This document shows, in pieces, positions 21,799 to 32,900 of a DNA stretch of 64,000 bases. The translations under genes and the position numbers were made by a program. The stretch is taken from contig NC_087071.1 of the NCBI RefSeq assembly GCF_963678635.1, forward strand, positions 23,698,013 through 23,762,012, read 5' to 3'. Source of the stretch: Symsagittifera roscoffensis. Taxonomy: Eukaryota > Xenacoelomorpha > Acoela > Convolutidae. How positions within the stretch are numbered: position 1 is the first letter of the stretch; each line of letters begins with the position of its first letter. The notes under the pieces are model-generated. The model did not search any database. It saw only the letters and a list, made by a program, of their open reading frames with translations, and had not been told where the DNA came from.

Positions 21799-22769
21799 CT
21801 TGTCTGCACAAGTTTTTTGGCGCTTATTTTTGAAGAAACAAAGTTATATCCTTGATTATGTACATTTTTTCAAATTTTGTTCTTTGTTTGGGAAGTTTTC
21901 GAAAACTACCCTGCCAAATCTGATATCCTGCCACAACCTGTAGCTTTAATCGAAATAACAAGTTCTGAGAATTTTATCTGTGCAAGCAAATATGCCCATT
22001 TTTGAAAGAAAAGATGACCTCAGAATAAGTTCAATTTTTGAAGTTTTGACCGTTGTTTGGAAATTCTGACTTTTCTCGATAGCTACCTTGCCAAATGCGC
22101 GATTAAGGGTTCAATCGAAATAAACGTGCGAAAAAGTTTTTCTGTGAAGCAGTTACGCGCTCATTTTTGTAGAAAAGCTATTTTCGAGAATTTTTTTTCG
22201 AAATGTTGACTGCTTTTTGGAACCTTTTTGGTGTTCGCGAGAACTACGGTGCCAAATCTGAGACTAGGGGTTCAATCGAAGGAACAAGTTTTGGAGTTAT
22301 ATCTGCATAAGCGGAGTTTGACAGTTCTGAGATTGAATCCTCTATGGACTGAAGATATATCTATTTTTCGACACTTCGCGTCGTTTTTTCGACTTTGTTA
22401 AATTTTTATCGTCATAGAAAATGTCCGATTTTGACCGTTTTTTTGGAAGTTCTGGTTTTTCTCAAGTTACCCTACCAAATCTGAGATTAAGAAGTCAATT
22501 GAAAGAACAGGTGATATGTTACTACCTTCATAAGCGACTACGCCCCAAGTTTCGTAGAAAACATGTTATGGTCATACAAAATGTAACAACTGCCCTGCCC
22601 AGTCTGATATTAAGGGTTCAATAGGAAGAACAGCTCTCTGCATAGCGCATTTGCCTTTATTTATTTTTTTTTTACAAAAGTGCGATGTTGAACGTGCAAA
22701 AAGTCCGTGTTTTGATTTTCTCAAAACTACCTTGTCAAATCTGAGATTAATCTAACGAACAAGTTGTAG
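21799..22769. repeat. Degenerate tandem repeats, about 160 bp period, copy 2
   Basis: Same units as 18590-19560, carried along in the 3.2-kb duplication. Confidence 0.65.
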
Positions 22770-22785
22770 GGGCATCCCCTCAAAA

Positions 22786-25315
22786 AGCGCGTTCTCCAAA
22801 ATTCAAAAAGAGTTAAGGAATTTGCTATGGGCTTACGAAATGTCCCACATATCCTAAATGTTTTACTGATATCCCCTATAAAGTTATCAAACAGGTACTC
22901 CCATCTTTAGCTGTACCCCTAGTCAAACAGTTTTAAACGCTACAAACTCATTCGCTCGCAGACTCAATTGTTCACCATGTCTTGCGTCAACTTGGATTGC
23001 GGTACCGGAAGAAAGCGGTTCCATTCTAGGTCTGCGTCCGCCGAAACTGTCGCTTCATATTGAAGTTGAAATGGGAACATCTCCATTCAGTACCAAGATG
23101 CATACTGCTTGTCACTCCTGTTTTATTCTTGATAGCAAACCGTTTGCAGATTGCACGAGAACAATAGCGGTTTCAAGGGCAATCTTTTCAACTTGCTGAT
23201 GCTGCTTATCTCGCAGATCAAGTGGTTTGAATGTATCGGATCATCATAAAGCTTCCGTCGCTGCTTTCTGGGATCGTTTTCGTTCTCCGAAGACACGACG
23301 AAAGAATTGAAAACTTGATCATCATCTTGAAACGCTTGCTGGTCTCGTCTCGTCGTCGATGGAAGCTGCATGTTCACGTCCTTTTCCAAATAGTTCTAGT
23401 CTTGCTGTCTAATGGGGATGTTCAAACTCCTCGATGCCTATGATCGACGGATGCGAATTCTGAGCGTTGAAGTCTCGAAGTTCGAACTTCTCCATAGAAC
23501 GATTTTGCGCAGTAGAGTTGCACATCGAAGTAAATTTTGTCACAGAAAAGTAACAGACAGACACAGCCAAGTTGAAACGATGGTCATAGAAATTTCACTA
23601 GCAGAGTTGGCAGTAGACGAGTTTCTTTTGAATGATCTTGGCTTGAACAGCAACTGCTTGCTTTATGAGTCTGCTTGCAACGTAGTGTTGCAAGCAGTCT
23701 ACATTGCATACTATTTTTAGGACCGCTTCCCGCCGAAGATATCTTAAAAATCTTCTGATAGTGGGGTGCCAATGGCCCTGTCTTTGTGCAAGTACCTGGC
23801 AACAACACTAAGATTATTTGTGAAACGGAAAGGTTAAGTTGTCTAGAAGGAGGCAGTTATTAATTAACTAGAGAAACAGAAGAAATTAGAACGTTTAGAA
23901 AAAGGGTGACATTTGAAATACTTAGTTTTTAGTTTGAAGACATCTATGAGATCTGAATTCAGGCAAATTAGTAGCATTGCGTTTTGAGTTTAAAGTTAGA
24001 AGTTATGTAGTTTGGGAACTTGATTTTGGTTGAGTTTTCAATTCATGCGCTAATGGCATGCGCACCATCGAAATCTTGTGGGAGAATACCGAGGAAGCTG
24101 CCAGACTTCTGCCACTAATTACACACATTCACGGGAGTTTTTTTGGGTCTCCTCGCTTTCTCGGAAATTCCCGCTTCCCATGTAATAGCTCAGCTTGTAA
24201 TTTACTCAGCTCTCTGCTTAAAAGAAAAACATATAGCATTTTCTCATCCACGTCTTTCTCTTGAGTGTGCTACTGAGAAAGCTTCGAAACCACCACGTTA
24301 AAAATAATAAATATTAATTGCCATTTCTGAGATTCGCTGAGGATCTATGAAAGGCCTTGCAGCCTGTCTTAGCATAGTTCGTTTCTCTTATTTCTTATTT
24401 AGTTAAGGCTATCTCTCTGGAAAGGGCATTTCTCCTTGTACGTCGGTGTTGCCGCTAGAAAAAGTGAGGGAACTGCAGGCCTGACGACGAGATGACATTA
24501 CCATGACCAGGCATAAGCATAATGTCGCTAACAATTTTTCTATTATTCCAAAATAGTCGATCTTCCTATTCAATAGGAAGTTCGGCTTAGAGATAGTTGT
24601 AGCTACAATAACAACGATAAGCTTAGAATATTTTTTCTTCTTGTATTTGAACTGTTTTCGGAACGTACTCGACCTTTTAGGCCGACTTTGGGTATATTTC
24701 GACTTTCAACTAATGCCGAATTAATGCAAATCAAGAACGTTTTTTTTTTCGCTATCATAACCAGTGATGTCCAGTTTTAAAAAAGATAAACCAATTTTTA
24801 ACCATTAATTCATGAATCAATTGCCAAAATTGCCAATTATCCATTGATGGAGCACGACTGAGTGAAGGTTTGGAGTGGCGTGGAAAAAAATGATTCCTTG
24901 GCCTTACTTAGATTCAGAATACACTCAGATTCAGAATACTTAGATTCAGAATACACTGAAAAACTAACATATGAGTCAATATTAATTGGTTAAATAAGAC
25001 CTGTTTTCAATCAAATCGGGTTAACCAATTGGTTATTGGTCAAATCAGTTTAACAAACCATTTTTTAACCAATTGGTTATATTGGACATTACTGATCATA
25101 AGTAATTGTATCAAATTAGTTTTCCCAGTGTTATGTATATTTTCTTTAAAACGGGCTTCTGTTATATTTAATATGTACGACAATGAGCTTCTGTTATATT
25201 TCGAGAGATTTAAAATTTTTGATGTTTTTCATTTTTTTCCAGCAATCCTCTTTCTTACTATGTTTGTGATGCCTCAATGTGGCATTTGAACTTCATGTCT
25301 AGAGTTGTTTTTTAG
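22786..25315. other. Rest of ITIH intron 1, no gene recognised
   Basis: Small + and - frames around 23.1-23.7 kb match nothing I know. A perfect 11-bp hairpin (CTGCTTGCAAC/GTTGCAAGCAG) lies at 23671-23697. AACCAATTGGTT-type palindromes cluster at 24,770-25,085. Confidence 0.4.
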
Positions 25316-25637
25316 ACTACTTTCTCTCCTATTCTCAACCTCTCCTGCGCAATATTATAATATCGATGCCCGAACTCCAAGTGTCCGACATCAGCACAAC
25401 TTCATTTGTCACATTCTACCGGGGATGCGAAATATGGTTGGCTGGCAAACTAACCGGTCAGAACACGGGAGAGTTGACCAATCAGGATGCTCTGAATGGT
25501 AAACTTCAAGCTAGTGTCTATGGTAGAGCAACCGAGGGGAGTTTGTTCTTTACTGAGTTCGGATCTCACGATGATTATCCCAGTGTATTGGACGAGTATC
25601 CGATTCATGGACAAGAGAAAGTTTCGCCTATTGAAAG
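25316..25637 (+). CDS. ITIH-like exon 2: post-VWA linker region
   Basis: Acceptor TTGTTTTTTAG, donor GAAAG|GTACTA. About 107 codons beginning (D)YFLSYSQPLLRN and including FYRGCEIWLAGKL, the counterparts of the conserved PLL..I and F-GSE-VVAGK motifs that follow the VWA domain in ITIH proteins. It starts with the last two bases of a codon (phase 1, from exon 1) and ends with two bases (phase 2). The C-terminal half (TEFGSHDDYPSVLDEY) is less conserved. Confidence 0.85.
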
Positions 25638-27101
25638 GTACTAGATTCAATATCAAGCTCACAGTAATCAATGGAGAATTCTATCAACTGCTGAGTGAAT
25701 CGTATAAAACAAGTTTTTTTTTAAAAAAAGAACGGTTTCCTTGGAGTTTTCATAGAATTTGTAACTTTTTGTCTGAGAAAAAATGCCGAAAAACAATAAA
25801 ATGAATTTTCAGAAGTCAAGATGTTAGCTGGCGAAACTAGAAAAAAAAACAGGAAGACTTGTTGTTGTTATTTGTTCCGACTGCGTCACAGAAAGTGACC
25901 GAAATAAGCTATAGCTTGGCTTGTGTTGTTTGCCACCCAATATTGACGAAATACAATTTCACAAAAAACTGTCGCAATAATGAGTCTTTGGCCTGGTATA
26001 AACATTTTTTGTTAGCGATTTCTTTCGTGTCAATCTTCGATGTTTTTGCAGTTTGGCTTATTGATAGTTTTTGTTCGTATGTGTAAAACAAAAGTTTCCC
26101 CCAAATATTTGTGCGATGGTCATGTTAAAAAACTTATTTGTAAATTTTGTTTTTTCGCTGAAAACGCAATCAGCTAAATGAATCAAAACGCCACAAAAGT
26201 AGAAGAAATATGTCTTGAACTATGCAGCTCTCTGAAAACTACTTTTGAATGCATTCTTGGAGTGGAAGGAAAGCTGGATAGTGAGATGGTAAAGGCTGAG
26301 TAGCTGAAAATATTCAACCAATCAACCTTTCAACTGGCCAAAAAGTGTAATTTTTCGTCCTTTATTTCATTGTATAATTTTTATCCCTCGAGGATTTCGT
26401 TCAGTTGATTTTTCTGCCAAACTCGTTCATTGCCTGTTTCTCTCACTTAGTATAGTACCAGTTTGACTGGATGATTGGTTCACATTGGTAAAATTGGTAT
26501 CTTTGATTTCAATCAGAGCGGGACTATTTTCGCAAACTTTGATCAAAGACAAAATTTGATCAAATCTTGCAATCAAAGACAAACTAAATGTTTATTTCAT
26601 AAAGAAAACTCAAGAGATTTTTAATCATGTTTTAGTGAACAGATTTATTCTGTAGTGTTTATTGCAAACTCCAATTTGCTCCTCCAACAAATGAAGCAAA
26701 TATATTGAACAAATTCAACGTAATGATGGTAAAAAGTAAACTTTCGTGCACTTGTAGCAACTCCTGTCCAAATGGACTTCTGTTGACGCGTTTCAAATTA
26801 GCCTGAACAGTTGGGTTTGATCCATCCTTTGATTTTAAACCCGACGCGACCGCTTTTAAGTTCGTATTTAAGTGAATATAATGGAAAAATATCAATCAAC
26901 TGAATCCATAGAACAGTATAAAAAAGGGCTCAATAATTTTCTTAGAAGTCATTCAAAACACTATTCGTCTGGTGTTGGAAGTGTAAATTACAAACAGATG
27001 AAACTAAAATCAACAGCAAAGCACGCAGCGGTAAAAATGACAGGATTTAGCAAAAGAATTCAACTTTATTGTCCTGTAGTTATTCAGTTATTTGATTTTA
27101 G
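25638..27101. other. ITIH intron 2
   Basis: 1.46-kb AT-rich intron, GTACTA to TTGATTTTAG. No recognisable insertion. Confidence 0.75.
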
Positions 27102-27313
27102 GATCTACGCCCTGAAACGTGTGGAGGAGAAGCTGGCCCAAGCATCGGCCAAACATCTCGCTCCCAATGACAAAATACTCCTCTGGACTGAGGCACAACT
27201 GATCTCTTCCAAGTATGGGTTCAAAACACATGTGATGACAGCAGAGCTAGCTGCAGATGTGAAAATTGGAATCAAAGAGTCACTCTCAATTGCCAATGAG
27301 AACTATGAGAAAG
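27102..27313 (+). CDS. ITIH-like exon 3: ER-x-YA / SSKYGF region
   Basis: 71 codons. The split codon AG|G gives Arg, so the junction reads IER-IYALKRVEEKL, matching the conserved ERLWAYL-type start of this segment in ITIH proteins. EAQLISSKYGFKTHVMTAEL corresponds to the conserved LSLKY-F-TPLTSM segment. It ends AGAAAG|GTTGTA, phase 1. The intron that follows contains the 18.9-kb LTR element. Confidence 0.85.
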
Positions 27314-27418
27314 GTTGTATGACTTTACTGGGAAATCAATTGAAAAATTGAAAACTATAGAAATCTGAAATGAACTGAAGAAGTGAAAATCGAAGTTATC
27401 CGAAATCAGTTTTTTTTG

Positions 27419-27482
27419 CATTGTGTCAATTTAAACTGCGATCAATGTATTAGCATTGATTGCAGTTTAAATTGACACAATG
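27419..27482. repeat. Near-perfect hairpin, 29-bp arms with 6-nt loop
   Basis: Arms 27419-27447 and 27454-27482 differ at one position. The loop is TATTAG. It lies 106 bp after exon 3 in the sense strand of the intron, so it would be transcribed as a foldback. A partial third copy (ACATTGATTGCAGT) follows at about 27,502. Could be a tiny MITE or a microRNA-type precursor. Confidence 0.85.
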
Positions 27483-27693
27483 ATATTGATACGTATATAA
27501 ACATTGATTGCAGTGACCCAAACACCAAATAATTGATTTCGGACAAATTTGATTTTGTTGTCTTGAGTTCATTTCAGGTTTTTTCACTTGCGAGAGCAAG
27601 TGTATTTGTAATCGGGAACTGGAATTTGACCTTCCTGTTTGGATCATTAAGAAATTGACCTTCCTTTATTTTGGAACCTCAGTAATTTCCAAA

Positions 27694-27776
27694 CCCTTGT
27701 TTGTGGTCTAGTGGTGAAGTGCGTGCCTTGTGAAAATGATGGGGAAGACCGGGAACCGGACCTTGTGTTTTTTTTT
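27694..27776 (+). ncRNA. tRNA-like SINE remnant next to the LTR insertion site
   Basis: CCCTTGTTTGTGGTCTAGTGG resembles the 5' half and A box of tRNA-Glu-type sequences. A poor B-box-like CCGGGAACCGGACC and a T9 run follow. The LTR element is inserted 8 bp past the T run. Confidence 0.35.
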
Positions 27777-27780
27777 ATAT

Positions 27781-27784
27781 CTAT
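27781..27784. repeat. Target-site duplication CTAT, left
   Basis: CTAT directly before the 5' LTR, repeated directly after the 3' LTR at 46686-46689. A 4-bp duplication is usual for Ty3/gypsy-type integrases. Confidence 0.9.
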
Positions 27785-28192
27785 TGGAACCTGATCTAAA
27801 CTATATTTTATGATTGGATAAATTAAATGTTTTACCAATGTAAAGTATTTAATATTAACCAATCATGATCCATCTAACTAACAACCCACTTATTTGTAAG
27901 TGCTGAAGTTACTTGTAATTTCAGCACCAGAGAGATTTGAATTTAACTTAGAAATTAGTTGGACTCTCCCGAGCACTTCAGCAGCCGCAATAAACCAGTA
28001 TACCCTAGATCTATTGAGCCTAGCAGAGACTAGTTAAACAACCTGAGACTAGATAGTATAAGAGTAAGATTAGGATCGGTATTAGACTAAGAAGTTGCAC
28101 GAATCTATCCGGCCGAAAATAAGATAGCGTGACGAGCAGACGGTGTACCCTATCCGAAATTACTCTATGAGTTACACTCCAGTCATAACTCA
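27785..28192 (+). repeat. 5' LTR (408 bp)
   Basis: Begins TGGAACCTGATC and ends GTCATAACTCA. AATAAA at 27989-27994 is a candidate polyadenylation signal. TGCTGAA/TTCAGCA at 27901-27926 forms a hairpin. The only difference from the 3' LTR is A at 28185. Confidence 0.97.
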
Positions 28193-28194
28193 TC

Positions 28195-28211
28195 TGGTGC
28201 GACCATAAGTC
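28195..28211 (+). promoter_or_regulatory. Primer-binding site
   Basis: TGGTGCGACCATAAGTC starts two bases after the LTR. The TGG complements the CCA end of a tRNA primer. I cannot assign the tRNA. Confidence 0.7.
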
Positions 28212-29444
28212 TCGAACAAGACCTTATTAGATTAGAATTAACCAAAATTAGATTAGAAATTAGACAAAAACATTTACAAAATGTTATACGACAATAATTT
28301 AATTGAAATGTCTCTCCGACTCAATAGATCCGAGCCAATATTCCGAACCATAATAGAACTACCCGGAATTGGAAGAAGACATCGAACCAAAGACGACATA
28401 CGACAAAGTAGAAACTTGCCGTATAGTTACATGATAGTTCGGCAAAAGCCAGAACAAACTTTTATATTTCGAATACTACTTGCAATGAATTTAGATTTCC
28501 ATTTGCAAACATAAAACCTTGAAGTAAATCTTCAAAATCATTTCAGGCGCTAAACAAAATTAATATTATACAATAACGATTGATAAAAAGATCTAAGATC
28601 GTTTTCCTAAAATTCTGCAGTATTATACAAAACATGTTTGAAAAATATTTATTGGAAAATAAAAATAAAAATTAGTAGCATGACAATAAATGGTTAGTAA
28701 TCATAAATCATCCTGTTGTTCCAGCTTCATCACCTAAAACATAACAGCAATCATCAACTCACTAATATCATAAAATACTAAATCTTTCCTTTACACAAAT
28801 TTAAAACATCATTAAAACTTAAAGTCACTTAATTTTAAAACCAGATCATCAAGGCTTATCCTTGGATCTTAAATCATTTTCTACTTCATTACATTTTAAA
28901 TTTGATCATCAAGGCTTATCCTTGGATCAAACAGAACAACTTTGTTCTCCCCCACCCACTTAATTAGTGTCTAACGACCTCAAACGTCGATTCACTACCC
29001 AACCCTTTCTAAAGACCCAAGACTAATAGAAATTTTTAAACAAAACTAATCATTCAAATTAGGATAAACAGTGAAGAACTTCGGTTATTCATCCTTCACT
29101 TGATCCCCCCTCTTACCAGACCCAGGATAAATCTTAGACTTAGTAAGTTTAAAATAGTATCTAACGAACTACTCGCGTTCTAATTATACCTGAACCTTGT
29201 GGATCGATTTACTATTCTCCAACCCTTGAACACAATCACTACCCCTAAGTAAGATTAAGTAAGTTAACACCTTAGCTTATACTAGTCACGAGAAAGTAAA
29301 AATCATTCTTCGGAATCGATATACTTTTCTCTCCAACCCTAAACAAATAGACCCAGGTTAAGCTAACCAAAAAATCGTAAGAACTAACAGTTTAGGAAAA
29401 TAGAAATCATTTAACAACCTTTTGCACCCGTCATCCTAAACCTT
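28212..29444 (+). other. Long 5' leader of the LTR element
   Basis: 1.2 kb without a long gene. A 77-codon frame (28281-28514) is the only sizeable uORF. Two identical 25-nt stem-loops lie at 28844-28868 and 28904-28928. Candidate 5' splice sites GTAAGT/GTAAGA are at 29143, 29249 and 29259. GACCCAGG occurs at about 29120 and 29350. It probably holds packaging and splicing signals. Confidence 0.6.
28844..28928 (+). promoter_or_regulatory. Twin identical stem-loops in the leader (packaging/dimerisation candidate)
   Basis: The 25-mer GATCATCAAGG-CTTAT-CCTTGGATC is present twice, 60 bp apart. Each copy folds with CAAGG/CCTTG around the loop CTTAT. Nothing else in the leader is repeated so exactly. 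Confidence 0.5.
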
Positions 29445-29912
29445 ATGTCATTTAAAAACCTAGGGAATAAACAAACAATCGTTTTACACAATTGTGAAAT
29501 AGATAACAAAAAATACGACCTTGTAATCACACCTCATACACAAACAGTTGGATACATTCGAACAAAACGACAAACACTAAAGAGAAAAATAATCACTAAA
29601 CAAAGACAAATAACACGAAAAAGATTTTCAAAAAATCGAAACGCATTTTCAGAATCAGAAACCAACAGTTTAGACGAACTCTACAAACTAAAAGAATCAA
29701 TAGATAAAAATTACCCACAACACGATCAATTATATTTTTCTGACTCAGAAACAACTTCAAATTCATCACAAAGAGGAAAAAGAAGAATAAAAAAGCAGTA
29801 TAAACACAAACCAGTACATCTATACAACTGGAATCAACCAATTCGACACATTAATAATTACATATTAACAGTCATCGAACGAAAAAATGAGTTCAACGCA
29901 CACCCCAGGTGA
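29445..29912 (+). CDS. Small basic protein of the LTR element (155 aa), unrecognised
   Basis: First long ORF of the element. Two Lys/Arg-rich patches (RTKRQTLKRK and KRFSKNR near residues 39-65; RGKRRIKKQYKHK near 112-124) flank a Ser/Asp/Glu-rich segment. There is no Cys-rich or membrane segment. The composition would suit a nuclear or RNA-binding accessory protein, but this is inference. It overlaps the gag-pol start by 26 nt in a different frame, so gag-pol may be reached by leaky scanning, reinitiation or frameshift. Confidence 0.6.
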   Translation: MSFKNLGNKQTIVLHNCEIDNKKYDLVITPHTQTVGYIRTKRQTLKRKIITKQRQITRKRFSKNRNAFSESETNSLDELYKLKESIDKNYPQHDQLYFSDSETTSNSSQRGKRRIKKQYKHKPVHLYNWNQPIRHINNYILTVIERKNEFNAHPR

Positions 29913-32900
29913 CGAAACTCCAGATGATGATGAAATCTTTCCTTTTATAGTAGATGCAGATACTGATAGAGGACAACACATATTTTGTCAAAATTTACTC
30001 GTAAATTTATTTGAACCCGGAATCAGTCCATGTAAAACAGAGTTCCCCGATGTAAAAATCAAAAGACAAATCATAGATCACTATCTAAAAGATATATGCA
30101 ACATAACACAACAATATGGAATCTACTCTATAGAATTCACTTCCCCAAACCATAATAATAGAACATACACTATTCAAACAGACGACCTTGATTTAGAATT
30201 TTCAAAAGTTTTTTCAGAATATATAAAAAGCATACAATACCATAACTCACAAAGAGCAAACTCCATTTTCACCAATGAAGTTTTCGCACTAATATATAGT
30301 TATATTTCGATATTAGAAAATGAACTCCCATTAACAAATGTCTCACCGACAGAAACATCTAAACATTTAAGAGTACGACATGAAATCACACTACTCTCTA
30401 GTTATTTAAACATCATTAAAGAAAATTTCACGAAAGACGACGTTTCACAACATACCAAACACGATTTACAAAAAATTTTAGCATGGTTCATAATAGATTA
30501 TTTTACACACAATATTGATTTAATTGCACAAGCAAGAAAAAATTTTAGACCCCAAAACTCGAACGATGATACAGCTATCACAGAACAATCAGATTATGTT
30601 TGGGACCCCGAATGGTCTCATCCCGTATTTATAAACTTTCCACAATCAATCTCAAGTCAAGCAATAGGTACAATATCTTACATAAGAGATTATGTAAGAG
30701 TAATACCATTAACAATTGATGCAACACCATTAAACTATAATACATTTTTACCCGATACACAAAATAATAGTTTAAACTCTACAGTCATACACAATGAAAA
30801 CCTCAATGGAACTAGGAATCTTACTCAACAAGATATACAGACACCATCACACTTCATAAATGAAGAAATTGTACACACAACAACTACACAACAAAGTATT
30901 TCACCAATACGCCCAAATTTAACAACACCAAGAAATACAAATCCTTCACAAACACAGGTAACCTTACAATCAACCGTTAAACCTTCGGTTGCCCCTAAAT
31001 ATTCACATATGGATTACCAAACATACAAACCCATGACAATACCATCAAAAACACGCAAAACATTCACTAGAAACAACTTTGCAGACCATAATTATAATTA
31101 TACACATCCATCAAAAACAAATTATAAACCACAAAGAAATTTTAATCAATATACAAAACCTCGAAACTGGGATAACCCAACGGCCCAATATAATTCCACA
31201 AATTTTCAACCAAATCCTCCACAGGATCGCAGTGAAAATTACCCATTTTTTCAACAAAATAAAAATAAAAAACAAACATCTTATCAAATGGATTATTTAT
31301 CCTCAGATGAAGATTTCTTACAACCAGATATATTTGCACCAAATACTCAAGAATATCGTAGACAAGGAATACAGAAAACACGTACAAACCATAGAAATTT
31401 TTCTCCACAATCAATAGATGCACAATATCAACAACCAATTCAACAACCAAATCCAATTAATATACAATCTTTTCAACCAATTCAACAACAAAATCCAATG
31501 ACTACACACTCGTATCAACCATCACAAATGCAAAATGAAATACCACTCCCGTATTATCTTCAACAACATGAAATAACAAGAAACCAACTTTCAAAATTTT
31601 CTCAAATGCCAAATGCAGCTGAATCATTACAAATGACAATGAATCCATACCTTATGGGTGGATCATCAATAACATCAAATAAACCCTTAATGGTTTTCAC
31701 AGGAACAGACCCTGAATACTCTGTAGAAGATTACCTAAATGCAGTAACAGCAAATTTAATTTTAAATATTGGACCTGAACCAATTAACACGCCACTACAT
31801 CAAAACTGGATACATCGACGCACAGCGTTGATACAAACAACCTTAGATGGCGCAGCCCAAAAATGGTTTTCAGTACTACCTCAAGAAATAAAATCAAACT
31901 GGAAAAGATTTACACAAGAATTTTCAAAAATGTTTGACTCCGAAAGAAACAAACAACAACAAAGAGTTTTATGTAATGAAATTCGCAGATTACCAAACGA
32001 AACCATCAAGCAAATAGCAGTAAGAATCGAAACACTAGTTCGAAAAGCATATTCACTAAATACACATGACTATAAAAACACTAAGATGACAGAAATCTTA
32101 ATGATGACCTTAACACCACAATTAAGGAAAATAGCAATAAAAAAGAGAGCATCACATCCTTCTTCAATTCGAGAACCCGATTTAGATTTTAGAAAACTAG
32201 TAGACAAACTAGAACAAGCAGAAATCACAATGAAATTAGAAGAAACGGAAAATCTGAAATTACAATACGTTAACAAAATTGAAACGACTCCCACTAATAT
32301 TAATAATATACAAGAATCAGAAACAGATCTCGTTGAAAAAATCACTGAAATACTCAATATTTACGAAAAGAACCCGAACTTTAAAGGCAAACCATCTTTC
32401 AAAAAATGGTGTAATTATTGCCGACGATACGGACATAGTATTTCCGAATGTAGACAAAAACAACAAGATAGTCAAAATAAACCTCAAAAATACAAAGAAC
32501 CAAATAAATCATTTTATCAATACATGAAAAAAGATCAAAACCTACCAAACAAAAATGTATACAGCAACAACAGTTCAGGAAAACCACTCCCAAACAATAC
32601 AAGCTATACAAGAAATCAATCTCCATATAACTCAAGTTATAGAGGAAGATCACCAGAACGAAGAAACACGTATAATTCATCACAAAATCACTACAATAGA
32701 CCGAATAGTCGAAATAACTACTCCAGATCAAATTCAAATACACAACGATTTGTTTCTAGATCTAATTCTCAATCAAGAAATAACTATTATCCAAACAACC
32801 AATCACGAAATTCATCATACAATAGGAATAGAAACTACTCCTATAATCGAAACAGAAGTTATTCAAACAACCGAAACCAGAATTACCCGAACAACCGATC

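Larger units (their letters stand above)
19585..22785. repeat. 3.2-kb tandem direct duplication, copy 2
   Basis: Same content as 16388-19576 plus 12 bp in the microsatellite. At the junction the 9-mer ATGCTGTTC occurs twice in a row (19,576-19,593), the mark of a templated or slipped join. From about 21,120 to 22,785 I saw no difference from copy 1. Confidence 0.95.

Noticed and set aside
26659-26895. 78-codon - strand frame in ITIH intron 2
   Set aside because: No family features and no convincing splice sites.
28281-28514. 77-codon ORF in the retroelement leader
   Set aside because: Possible uORF, but no domain or conservation evidence, and several other ATGs precede gag-pol; kept only as a note in the leader entry.
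29908-29913. Splice donor CCCAG|GTGACG just after the gag ATG, which could lend its AUG to the AUG-less frame
   Set aside because: It leaves phase 1, while the acceptors seen at 39,163-39,177 are phase 0, so this pair does not join in frame.
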